DNA of 64,000 nt, from assembly GCF_003966565.1 (NCBI RefSeq), contig NZ_AP018718.1, forward strand, positions 496,001-560,000. The letters are read 5' to 3'. Position numbers and translations under genes: made by a program. The DNA is from Sulfuricystis multivorans. GTDB taxonomy: Bacteria > Pseudomonadota > Gammaproteobacteria > Burkholderiales > Rhodocyclaceae. Position 1 is the first letter of the stretch, and each line of letters begins with the position of its first letter. Below, in pieces: positions 17,835 through 25,357 of this stretch. The notes under the pieces were generated by a model. That model was not told the DNA's origin, searched no databases, and saw only the letters and a list, made by a program, of their open reading frames with translations.

Positions 17835-19163
17835 ATGATTAAACGTTGCAAGCAACTCACCCTCGCCACTTCCGTTGCCCTCGCTTGCTTTACGGCGACA
17901 CTGCCTGCCGCGCAAGCGGCTGAAGAGCAGTTTTTCCCCATTCTGTCCTATCGCGTCGGCCCCTATGGCGCCAACGGTGCTTCGTTGTTCGGTGGTTTCA
18001 TCGATTACCTGAACTACGTCAACATGAAAGGGGGCGTCAATGGTGTGATGATGACCTGGGAAGAATGTGAAACCGAATACAACAACGCCAAGGGCGTGGA
18101 GTGCTACGAACGCCTGAAATCGAAAGCACAAAAGGCGCCCGGCCCGCTCCATCCGCTGTCGACTGGCATCTCCTATGCACTCGTCGACAAGACGGCCGCC
18201 GACAAGCTGCCGCTGGTGATGATGGGCTATGGGCTGACCGCCGCGGTCGATGGCTCGGTGTTTCCCTGGGCCTTTCCGCTGGTGACCACCTACCAGATGC
18301 AGGCCTCGGCGATCATCAAGTTCCTGAAGGACAAGAATGGGGGGAGCCTCGCCGGCAAGAAAATCGTCTATCTCTATCACGACTCCGCCTATGGCAAGGA
18401 GCCGATCGTCGCGCTGGAGGCCGAATCGAAGCTCGGCAAGTTCGAGCTGATCGAGATCCCGGTGCCACATCCCGGCAACGAGCAGGGCGCGCAATGGCAG
18501 CGCATCCGCCAGGAAAAACCTGACTACGTGATCATGTGGGGCTGGGGCGTGATGAACATGACTGCCATCAAGACCGCGCAGAAGATGGGTTTCCCGCGCG
18601 AGCGGATGATCGGTTCCTGGTGGGCCGGCTCAGAGGAGGACGTGATCCCCGCGGGTGATGCCGCCAAGGGTTACATGTCGGCGACGATGAACGTTGCCGG
18701 CAAGAACGTGCCGCTGATCGCCGACATCGAGAAGACCGTCTATGGCGCTGGCAAGGGCAACCTGAAGGACACCGCGAAGCTTGGCTCCGTGCTCTACAAC
18801 CGTGGTGTCGCCACCGCGATCGTTTCGGTCGAGGCGATCCGTACTGCTCAGGCGAAATTCGGCAAGGGTAAGGCGATGACCGGCGAGCAGGTACGCTGGG
18901 GGCTGGAAAACCTCAATCTCACCGAGGCGCGCCTGAAAGAGTTGGGGGCCACGGGCCTGCTGCCAGATGTGAAGACCACCTGCAGCAACCATGAAGGCTC
19001 GGGCAAGGTGAAGCTGCAGCAGTGGGACGGCAGCAAGTGGGTGGTGCTGACCGACTGGATCGAGGGCAACAAGGCGCTGATCCACCCGCTGTTCCAGGCC
19101 GAGGCGGCGAAGTATGCCAAGGAGAAGGGCATCACGCCGCGCGATTGCAGCAAGGAAAAATAA
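17835..19163 (+). CDS. livK: Periplasmic substrate-binding protein of the Liv-type ABC transporter
   Basis: A 442-residue exported receptor with signal peptide MIKRCKQLTLATSVALACFT... cleaved after AQA (about residue 29). The mature part is a type I periplasmic-binding fold: FPILSYRVGPYGANGASLFGGFIDYLNYVN, later YDSAYGKEP-like HDSAYGKEPI and NHEGSGKVKLQQWDGSKW. It is longer than amino-acid-binding LivK (about 370) and groups, by motif, with receptors beside acyl-CoA ligases. The ATG at 17835 is chosen because of AAGAGGAG and the signal peptide; the frame is open far upstream but overlaps livM. Confidence 0.9.
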   Translation: MIKRCKQLTLATSVALACFTATLPAAQAAEEQFFPILSYRVGPYGANGASLFGGFIDYLNYVNMKGGVNGVMMTWEECETEYNNAKGVECYERLKSKAQKAPGPLHPLSTGISYALVDKTAADKLPLVMMGYGLTAAVDGSVFPWAFPLVTTYQMQASAIIKFLKDKNGGSLAGKKIVYLYHDSAYGKEPIVALEAESKLGKFELIEIPVPHPGNEQGAQWQRIRQEKPDYVIMWGWGVMNMTAIKTAQKMGFPRERMIGSWWAGSEEDVIPAGDAAKGYMSATMNVAGKNVPLIADIEKTVYGAGKGNLKDTAKLGSVLYNRGVATAIVSVEAIRTAQAKFGKGKAMTGEQVRWGLENLNLTEARLKELGATGLLPDVKTTCSNHEGSGKVKLQQWDGSKWVVLTDWIEGNKALIHPLFQAEAAKYAKEKGITPRDCSKEK

Positions 19164-19223
19164 ACGGTGCCGCGACGGCGCTGGCGGATGCCGTACCACC
19201 AGCGCCGATTTTGGAAAGCGAAC

Positions 19224-20027
19224 ATGGGCTCTTACCTCAGCGTCAACAACATCGAGGTCATCTACGACCACGTCATCCTCGTGCTCAAGGGTGTATCGCT
19301 CGAGGTGCCGGAAGGCGGCATCGTTGCATTGCTCGGCGCCAACGGCGCCGGCAAGACGACGACGCTCAAAGCCATCTCGAACCTGCTTTCCGCCGAGCGC
19401 GGCGAGGTCACCAAGGGCGACATCCAGTTCAAGGGCAGGCGCGTCGATCGGCTGACTCCAAACGAGCTGGTCAAGGGCGGTGTGATCCAGGTGATGGAAG
19501 GCCGCCATTGCTTTGCGCACCTCACCGTCGAGGAGAATCTGCTCACCGGTGCCTATACCCGCTCGATCTCGCGCGCCGAGCTGAAATGCAGCCTCGAAAA
19601 GGTTTATGAATACTTCCCGCGCTTGAAGCAGCGCAGAACCTCGCAGGCAGGGTATACCTCCGGCGGCGAGCAGCAGATGACCGCGATCGGCCGCGCGCTG
19701 ATGGCCGACCCGGAGATGATCCTGCTCGACGAGCCGTCGATGGGGCTCGCGCCGCAGATCGTCGAGGAGATCTTCGAGATCGTGCGCGATCTCAACCAGC
19801 GCGAGAAAGTGGGCTTCCTGCTCGCCGAGCAGAATACGATGGTCGCGCTGCGCTATGCCGACTTCGGCTACATCCTCGAAAACGGCCGGGTCGTGATGGA
19901 AGGCAAGGCCGCCGAATTACGCGACAACGAAGACGTCAAGGAGTTCTACCTGGGCTTATCCAGCCAGGGCCGCAAGAGCTTCCGCGAGGTCAAGCACTAT
20001 CGCCGCCGCAAGCGCTGGCTGGCCTGA
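19224..20027 (+). CDS. livF: Branched-chain-type ABC transporter ATP-binding protein (LivF type)
   Basis: A 267-residue ATPase with Walker A GANGAGKTTTLKAISNLL, signature YTSGGEQQMTAIGRAL and Walker B ILLDEPSMGLAP. The C-terminus is about 30 residues longer than typical LivF and basic (KSFREVKHYRRRKRWLA). The ATG at 19224 follows GGAAAG; an upstream in-frame ATG (19167) would add a basic, unconserved leader. The stop overlaps the next start (TGATG). Confidence 0.92.
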   Translation: MGSYLSVNNIEVIYDHVILVLKGVSLEVPEGGIVALLGANGAGKTTTLKAISNLLSAERGEVTKGDIQFKGRRVDRLTPNELVKGGVIQVMEGRHCFAHLTVEENLLTGAYTRSISRAELKCSLEKVYEYFPRLKQRRTSQAGYTSGGEQQMTAIGRALMADPEMILLDEPSMGLAPQIVEEIFEIVRDLNQREKVGFLLAEQNTMVALRYADFGYILENGRVVMEGKAAELRDNEDVKEFYLGLSSQGRKSFREVKHYRRRKRWLA

Positions 20028-21268
20028 TGATCATGAACGAACATTTCGACGCGCTGGAGAGGCGCGAGCCGGAGCAGCGTGAACGCGACCTGATGGCGCG
20101 GCTGCCGGCGCAGATCGCGCACGCCAAGACCCATGCGCCGTGGTTTGCGACGAGCCTGCGCGATGTCGATCCGGCCGAGATCACCTCGCGTGCCGCGCTC
20201 GCGCGGCTGCCTGTGCTGCGCAAGCACGACCTGATCGAGCTGCAGAGGAGACGACCGCCATTCGGCGATCTGGTCGCACAGCGCTTTGGACGAATCGGCC
20301 GGGTGTTTTCTTCACCAGGACCGATCTACGAACCCGAGGGACGCGAGGCCGATTACTGGCGTAGCGCGCGTGCGCTGTTCGCCGCCGGTTTTCGTGCCGG
20401 CGATCTGGTGCATAACAGCTTTTCCTACCACATGACACCGGGCGGCTGGATCCTCGAAGCCGGCGCGCAGGCCCTCGGCTGCACAGTGTTTCCGGCTGGC
20501 GTCGGCCAGACCGAGCAGCAGGTGAAGGCGATGGCCGACCTGCAGCCGCAAGGCTATGTCGGCACGCCGAGCTTCCTGCGCATCTTGCTCGACAAGGCCG
20601 ACGAGCTGGGGGTGCGCATTCATTCGCTGACCAAGGCCCTGGTTTCAGGCGAGGCCTTCCTGCCCGCGCAGCGCGAGGCCTTGGCCACACGCGGCATCCA
20701 GGGCTTCCAGGCTTATGCTACGGCCGATCTCGGCGTGATCGCCTACGAGACGGCGGCGCGCGAGGGACTGGTCGTCGATGAGGGCGTGATCCTCGAAATC
20801 GTCCGGCCGGGCACCAATGATCCGGTGCCAGCGGGCGAGGTCGGCGAGGTGGTCGTCACCACCTTCAACCGCACCTATCCGCTGATCCGTTTTGGCACGG
20901 GTGACCTGTCGGCCGTGCTGCCTGAATCGCTGACCCGGGCGTCTTCCTGCGGCCGCACCAACATGCGCATCAAGGGCTGGCTCGGCCGCGCCGACCAGAC
21001 CACCAAGATCAAAGGCATGTTCGTCCATCCCGAGCAGCTGGACGCCCTGTGCAAACGTCACCCTGGTATCGTCCGCGCTCGGCTAATCGTCACCAATCCA
21101 GACGGCATCGACACGATGACCTTGCTGTGCGAAGGTGCTGGCGAGGCCTCCACGATCGCCGACAGTCTGCGCGAACTCACCAAGCTGCGCGGCGCAGTGC
21201 GCTTCGTCGCGCCCGGCAGCCTGCCCAACGACGGCAAAGTGATCAGCGACGAGCGTAGATTTGAGTAA
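20027..21268 (+). CDS. Phenylacetate-CoA ligase-like protein with degenerate P-loop
   Basis: A 413-residue member of the PaaK-like adenylate-forming family, last gene of the transporter operon. Recognisable parts are LPVLRKHDLIELQ near residue 65, GYVGTPSFLRILL, the C-terminal RFGTGDLS, and IKGWLGRADQTTKIKGMFVHPEQ. The ATP-binding P-loop, normally SSGTTGxPT, is replaced by SSPGPIYEPEG (about residue 100). It may therefore lack ordinary adenylation activity or bind ATP differently. I recall the same substitution in other transporter-linked homologues, which would make it a subfamily trait. Substrate unknown. Confidence 0.8.
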   Translation: MIMNEHFDALERREPEQRERDLMARLPAQIAHAKTHAPWFATSLRDVDPAEITSRAALARLPVLRKHDLIELQRRRPPFGDLVAQRFGRIGRVFSSPGPIYEPEGREADYWRSARALFAAGFRAGDLVHNSFSYHMTPGGWILEAGAQALGCTVFPAGVGQTEQQVKAMADLQPQGYVGTPSFLRILLDKADELGVRIHSLTKALVSGEAFLPAQREALATRGIQGFQAYATADLGVIAYETAAREGLVVDEGVILEIVRPGTNDPVPAGEVGEVVVTTFNRTYPLIRFGTGDLSAVLPESLTRASSCGRTNMRIKGWLGRADQTTKIKGMFVHPEQLDALCKRHPGIVRARLIVTNPDGIDTMTLLCEGAGEASTIADSLRELTKLRGAVRFVAPGSLPNDGKVISDERRFE

Positions 21269-21308
21269 ACTCGGTCGTTCCGCAACCCGACCGGAGGAGA
21301 CCAAGACC

Positions 21309-21887
21309 ATGAGGCAAAAATGCCTGATTTCGATGTTGCTGGCCGCTGGCTTGACCGCTGGCGGGAATGTTCTGGCAGCAGATGAGGCGCAGCTGCTACA
21401 GGAAGCGCGCGGCATTCCGGCCAAGATGGTGCCGAAGCTGCTCGAAGTGTTGCAGGTCGAGATCGACAAGAGCGGCCATGCCGGCGCGATTTCGGTCTGC
21501 CGCGAGAAGGCACCGGTGATGGCGAAAAATCTCTCAGCGCAAACTGGCTGGCAGATCCGGCGTGTGAGCCTGAAGAACCGCAATCCGAAGGCCGTGCCGG
21601 ATGCCTGGGAACGCGCGACACTGGAGGATTTCGAGCGCCGTCTCGATGCCGGCGAGAATCCGACCGGCATCGACAAGGGTGAAATCGTCGAGGAAAACGG
21701 CCAGAAGTTCTACCGCTACATGAAGGCGCTGCCGACCCAGGATCTCTGCCTGAATTGTCATGGCACGCCGGAGCGCCTGGCGCCTGGGGTCGCCGAGAAA
21801 CTGAAAGAGCTTTATCCCGACGACAAGGCCGTCGGTTATAGCTCGGCCCAGATTCGCGGTGCGATCACCGCAAAGAAACCTTTGTAA
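21309..21887 (+). CDS. DUF3365-family periplasmic haem protein
   Basis: A 192-residue exported protein. Residues 1-23 are a signal peptide (MRQKCLISMLLAAGLTAGGNVLA). One c-type haem site, Cys147-x-x-Cys150-His151 (CLNCH), sits in the DUF3365/Tll0287-like domain, with the typical GAISVCREKAPVMA and RRVSLKNRNPKAVPDAWE. Such proteins are single-haem cytochromes or redox sensors, often PAS-like; no partner is encoded beside it. GGAGGAG precedes the ATG. It starts 40 bp after the ligase-like gene and may be the last gene of that transcript. Confidence 0.85.
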   Translation: MRQKCLISMLLAAGLTAGGNVLAADEAQLLQEARGIPAKMVPKLLEVLQVEIDKSGHAGAISVCREKAPVMAKNLSAQTGWQIRRVSLKNRNPKAVPDAWERATLEDFERRLDAGENPTGIDKGEIVEENGQKFYRYMKALPTQDLCLNCHGTPERLAPGVAEKLKELYPDDKAVGYSSAQIRGAITAKKPL

Positions 21888-21932
21888 GCCGAGGCGCGTC
21901 GTTTCACATTGCCGGCGGGTGCGAAACGGGCC

Positions 21933-22409
21933 ATGACGGCATTCCCCGCACCCGCCGCTGGGTCGGCCACCGCCTCGCTGGCCGGCCTGAAGGTTCTCGA
22001 TCTCATCCGCCTGCTGCCAGGACTGGTGTGCCCGCTGCATCTGACCGACGTCCGCGCCGAGGTGATCGAGATCGATGGGTTCGCAGAGAACGGTGCCGGA
22101 GACTACGCGCGCACGATGGGGCTGGGCGCCGCGCCGGGTGAGGACAGCTTCTTCTTCCGCATCGTTAATCGCAACAAGCGCAGCTTGCGGCTGGACCTGA
22201 AGCAGCCGGCCGGCGTCGAGGTGTTCCTGCGCCTCGCCCGCAAGGCCGACGGCCTGAAGCAGTTCGCTCCGCCGCTGAGAATGAGCAGTTTCGAATTCGC
22301 CGTACGCTCCCCAGTGCCGAAACTCGGCGCTGATGGAACGGCACTGCTGTGCGGAGCCGGTTATTTGGACAGCGAAATCGCCGAGCTGCGCAAACAGGGC
22401 GTGATCTGA
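21933..22409 (+). pseudogene. Family III (CaiB/BaiF) CoA-transferase with in-frame internal deletion
   Basis: The first ~95 residues match the N-terminus of CaiB/racemase-type CoA-transferases: LAGLKVLDLIRLLPGLVCPLHLTD, ... ENGAGDYARTMG, FFFRIVNRNKRSLRLDLKQPAGVEVFLRLARKAD. They then join directly to the family C-terminus: LKQFAPPLRMS...EFAVRSPVPKLGADG, GYLDSEIAELRKQGVI. The total is 158 residues where about 350-400 are expected, and the catalytic Asp region is lost, so CoA-transferase or racemase activity is not expected. The deletion preserves the frame. The stop lies four bases before the GTG of the AEC transporter, hinting at former coupling. Confidence 0.82.
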
Positions 22410-22413
22410 CCGC

Positions 22414-23319
22414 GTGAACGCCGTCCTGACGCTGCTCCCCGATTTCGCGCTGATCCTGCTCGGGCTTGCGCTGCGCCGCTGGATGGCGCTGGGCGACCAT
22501 TTCTGGACGGGGGTGGAAAAGCTCGTCTACTTCGTGCTGTTTCCGGCGCTGCTGTTCAACGCGATGACCAAGACGCCACTGACGTTCTCTGCCGTGCCGT
22601 TGCTCGCCACCGGTGCGGCGGCGATGGCGGGTGCGATGCTGCTGGCCATGTTGGTGCGGCCGCTTTTCTCTCTCACGCCGGTGTCCTTCGCTTCGCAGTT
22701 CCAGTGCGCCTTCCGCTTCAATTCCTACATCGGTCTGGCGGTGGCGGCCAAGCTGCACGGCGCTGCCGGCATCGCGGCGATGGGCCTTTTGGTCGGCAGC
22801 ATGGTGCCGTTGGCGAATCTCGCGGCGGTCGGCATGCTGGCGCGTCATGGCGAAACCACGGTGTGGCGCGAGCTGGCGAAGAATCCGCTGTTTCTGGCGA
22901 CACTGGTGTCGCTGGCCTGGAATCTCGGCGGGCTGCCGGTACCGGCGCCGTTCGGCCAGTTCCTCGGCCGGCTTGCCGAGGCGGCGATCGCCCTGGGGCT
23001 GTTGGCGGTCGGCGCGGCGCTCAAGCTGCGCGGCGCGATCGGCCGGGAGGGGCGCGTCGCGGCCGGTTATTTCCTGGCGGTGAAACTGCTGGCGATGCCG
23101 CTGATCGCCTGGCTGGTGGCGCGCCAGGCCGGGCTTGGCGGCGTGCATTTCGATGTCGCGCTAGTGTTCGCGGCGCTGCCGACGGCCTCTTCGGCCTACA
23201 TTCTCGCGCAGCGCATGGGCGGCGATGGCGCGCGGGTGGCCTGGCTCATCTCGGCCAGCACCCTCATGGGCATGGTGACGTTACCGCTGTGGCTCGCCAC
23301 CCGGGCTTTTCTTGCGTGA
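22414..23319 (+). CDS. AEC (auxin efflux carrier) family transporter
   Basis: A 301-residue inner-membrane protein with 8-10 hydrophobic helices and the family's central FRFNSYIGLAVA and C-terminal ALPTASSAYILAQRMGGD motifs, the latter two helices harbouring the conserved substrate-site region. Bacterial AEC proteins export or import small organic acids such as malate or malonate; the substrate is not determinable. Start is GTG at 22414, four bases after the CoA-transferase remnant. Its last 39 bp overlap the convergent phaM gene. Confidence 0.85.
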   Translation: MNAVLTLLPDFALILLGLALRRWMALGDHFWTGVEKLVYFVLFPALLFNAMTKTPLTFSAVPLLATGAAAMAGAMLLAMLVRPLFSLTPVSFASQFQCAFRFNSYIGLAVAAKLHGAAGIAAMGLLVGSMVPLANLAAVGMLARHGETTVWRELAKNPLFLATLVSLAWNLGGLPVPAPFGQFLGRLAEAAIALGLLAVGAALKLRGAIGREGRVAAGYFLAVKLLAMPLIAWLVARQAGLGGVHFDVALVFAALPTASSAYILAQRMGGDGARVAWLISASTLMGMVTLPLWLATRAFLA

Positions 23320-23736
23320 GCGCTTCGGCTTGGCGGCGGTGGCGTCTTGCGCCGGGGCTTTGGTCACCGCCGGCTCTGGGGCGAGGGCGCTTTTCATGAA
23401 CTCCCAAGGCGCCTGCCAGGCGGCCGGATCGAGGAAGGGATTGCTCGGTGGAGACTTTTCCGCTTCCTTGGCGGCTTCCTGCGCGGCCTGACCCATCTGC
23501 TGAAAAGCCAACAGGGTCGCGCGCTGCATTTCGAGCCCCTGGATGGTCATCTGCAGCAGGTTCAGGTTGGATTTCAGCCAGCCCTCGACGGCCTTCAGAT
23601 CGGCGATGCGCTTGGCCAACTCGTCGGTATCGACGGTCGGCGCGACCATGCCCGGCAGCGCAAACCCCATGTTGCTCCACATGTTTTTGACGAATTCCAG
23701 CGGGTCGCCGGGATTCGGATCGGACGCGTTCGTCAT
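23281..23736 (-). CDS. phaM: PhaM-type polyhydroxyalkanoate granule-associated protein
   Basis: A 151-residue protein with the PhaM core: LPGMVAPTVDTDELAKRIADLKAVEGWLKSNLNLLQMTIQGLEMQRATL, an amphipathic coiled-coil stretch. An Ala/Pro/Lys-rich C-terminus follows (AAKPKRSRKKSPGGEP), histone-H1-like, which in Ralstonia PhaM binds DNA. PhaM activates PHA synthase and tethers granules to the nucleoid so they segregate to daughters. The ATG at 23736 has AAGG upstream; a second ATG at 23766 would add MRIITRARLI. phaC is not in the window. Confidence 0.85.
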   Translation of the reverse strand: MTNASDPNPGDPLEFVKNMWSNMGFALPGMVAPTVDTDELAKRIADLKAVEGWLKSNLNLLQMTIQGLEMQRATLLAFQQMGQAAQEAAKEAEKSPPSNPFLDPAAWQAPWEFMKSALAPEPAVTKAPAQDATAAKPKRSRKKSPGGEPQR

Positions 23737-23798
23737 GATGAGCCTTGCTCGGGTTATGATTCGCATCCAATGATAACGATCGTAACGAGGAGAGCAAG

Positions 23799-24434
23799 TT
23801 GCGTATCCTGGTCATCGAAGACCACGCGCTGGTGCGCGAAGGTCTGCTCTTGGCGTTGAAGGCGCTGGAAGATTCGGCCGATACGAGCCCGCTTGAGATT
23901 CTCGGCGCGCGCGATGCCGACGAGGCGACGCGGCTCATCGAGCAGAACGATGATTTCGACCTTTGTCTGCTCGATCTGATGCTGCCGGGTACCGGCGGGC
24001 TTGCGTTTTTGGGTGTGCTGCGCAAGCGTTATCCGCACATTCCGGTGGTCGTCCTTTCGGCGCTCGACGATGCCGACACGGTGACGAAGGTGATGAAGGG
24101 CGGCGCGGCGGGCTTCGTCTCCAAGGCGAGCCCCACCGACGTTCTGCTCGGCGCCCTGCGTGAAGTGCTGGCCGGCGAGATCTGGCTGCCACCCGAATAC
24201 CGGGGCATGTCCGGCAAAAGGAAGCGTGCGCGCACCGTCGCCGAACGTTACGGCCTGACGAAGAGTCAGGCCTGCGTGCTCGAGTTGCTCGCCGAGGGCA
24301 AGACCAACCGCGAGATCGCTGAGCTGCTCGGCGTCACCGAAGGCACGGTGAAGATCCACGTCTCGGCGATCTTCAAGGCGCTGGGCGTCAGCAACCGCTC
24401 GCAGGCCCTCTTGGTGGCGCAGGGAAAAAATTGA
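23799..24434 (+). CDS. NarL/LuxR-family response regulator, orphan
   Basis: A 211-residue regulator: receiver domain with acidic pocket Glu7/Asp8, phospho-acceptor Asp59 (LLDLMLPG), Ser87 and Lys109, then a LuxR-type helix-turn-helix (LTKSQACVLELLAEGKTNREIAELLGVTEGTVKIHVSAIFKALGVSNRSQA). The start is TTG at 23799, behind GGAGAG; no ATG or GTG lies nearby in frame. No histidine kinase gene is adjacent. The stop codon lies inside the left arm of the inverted-repeat element. Confidence 0.9.
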   Translation: MRILVIEDHALVREGLLLALKALEDSADTSPLEILGARDADEATRLIEQNDDFDLCLLDLMLPGTGGLAFLGVLRKRYPHIPVVVLSALDDADTVTKVMKGGAAGFVSKASPTDVLLGALREVLAGEIWLPPEYRGMSGKRKRARTVAERYGLTKSQACVLELLAEGKTNREIAELLGVTEGTVKIHVSAIFKALGVSNRSQALLVAQGKN

Positions 24435-24585
24435 ACCCAGATTGTTCATTAGGGCGCGAGGCGATTCCGAGGCGAGGGCGCGAAGGGCCCGCCCGCAGAC
24501 CGGAAGCACCCGCGCAGTCCAGGATGACAAGGCTTGCTCACACACATCCGATGACAGGACGGTCTAATGGACAATCTGGGTTGAA
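24431..24585. repeat. 155-bp element with imperfect 22-bp terminal inverted repeats (MITE-like or shared terminator)
   Basis: The left arm (24431-24452) reads TTGAACCCAGATTGTTCATT then AG. The right arm (24564-24585) is its inverse with two mismatches (20 of 22 match). Between them are about 111 GC-rich bases without a credible gene. The element exactly fills the gap between two convergent genes: it supplies the stop of the response regulator and ends three bases before the stop of the ParA-like gene. No target-site duplication is obvious. Confidence 0.55.
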
Positions 24586-24587
24586 CC

Positions 24588-25268
24588 TCAAGCCGCGGCG
24601 GCCGCAGGGCGTGGCGTATTCGCCGCATTGCGCGCGATGCCCTGCACGGGGGAGGCGTCTTCCACCGGGAGTTGCAGCAGGTCGATGACCTGGTGGGCGA
24701 CGGCACGGCAGGCATTCGCCAGCGGTGTCGGCAGGCTGGCGGGAATCTGCTTCTGCAGCAGCAACTTGCTCGCCGAGAGGCTGAAGACCGGATCGAGGAT
24801 GCGGTCGCGATACGGCGCCAGCAATTCGGTGACGGTTTTCTCGGCAGCCTCGCGCTGCCAGGCATTGGTCGGCCATTGGGTCGGCACGGCGTAGGCGCGC
24901 GGGAACATTTCGAGGTCGCGGATCACGGTGCGGATGTCTTCGTGCGAATCGCGGAACGGCAACAGAACCAGATCGGCTAGCCCATAGAGACGGCGATCCA
25001 TCTCCGTGCGGTTGCCACCGCCATCGATCACGCCGAGCCAGGCCTTCAGCGAACGGATCTTCTCCGTCACCTTGGCGAGCGCTTCGCGCGAACGGGCATC
25101 GGCGATCAGATAACGCCGGTCGGCCGGATCGAGAGGTTCACGGTAGCTGTCGGTCAGCACGCATACCGAGCGCTGGCCGAGCAGGCCCAGGCCTTGACAG
25201 AGCATGTGCGACAGCGTGGTCTTGCCGGTGCCGCCCTTGTTGCCGATGATGCAGATGATGTCCGCCAT
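24588..25268 (-). CDS. ParA/MinD-family P-loop ATPase
   Basis: A 226-residue cytoplasmic ATPase beginning MADIICIIGNKGGTGKTTLSHML, the deviant Walker A (KGGTGKTT) of ParA-type proteins. GVIDGGGNRTEMDRRLYGLADLVLLPF supplies the Walker B region and RDSHEDIRTVIRDLE follows. It lacks a ParB partner. The C-terminus is Ala-rich (NTPRPAAAAA). It is the last gene of a minus-strand run (2-hydroxyacid dehydrogenase, oxidoreductase pseudogene, methyltransferase) after an 89-bp gap. Cargo unknown; closeness to phaM makes PHA-granule or other organelle positioning possible but unproven. Confidence 0.82.
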   Translation of the reverse strand: MADIICIIGNKGGTGKTTLSHMLCQGLGLLGQRSVCVLTDSYREPLDPADRRYLIADARSREALAKVTEKIRSLKAWLGVIDGGGNRTEMDRRLYGLADLVLLPFRDSHEDIRTVIRDLEMFPRAYAVPTQWPTNAWQREAAEKTVTELLAPYRDRILDPVFSLSASKLLLQKQIPASLPTPLANACRAVAHQVIDLLQLPVEDASPVQGIARNAANTPRPAAAAA

Positions 25269-25357
25269 GTCCGTGCGATTCCGTTTCAGGGTGCGGGAAG
25301 GATTATTCTCGATCAAGCCCGCGGGGGATGACCGGAAATACAGCGAAATCGCCGGTC

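Noticed and set aside
16437-19163. 908-codon frame suggesting a giant fused transporter protein
   Set aside because: It is the livK frame running open backwards through livM; livK has its own ribosome-binding site and signal peptide at 17835.
22165-23148. 327-codon minus-strand open frame rich in His, Arg and Gln
   Set aside because: Composition is that of a reversed GC-rich gene; antisense to the AEC transporter.
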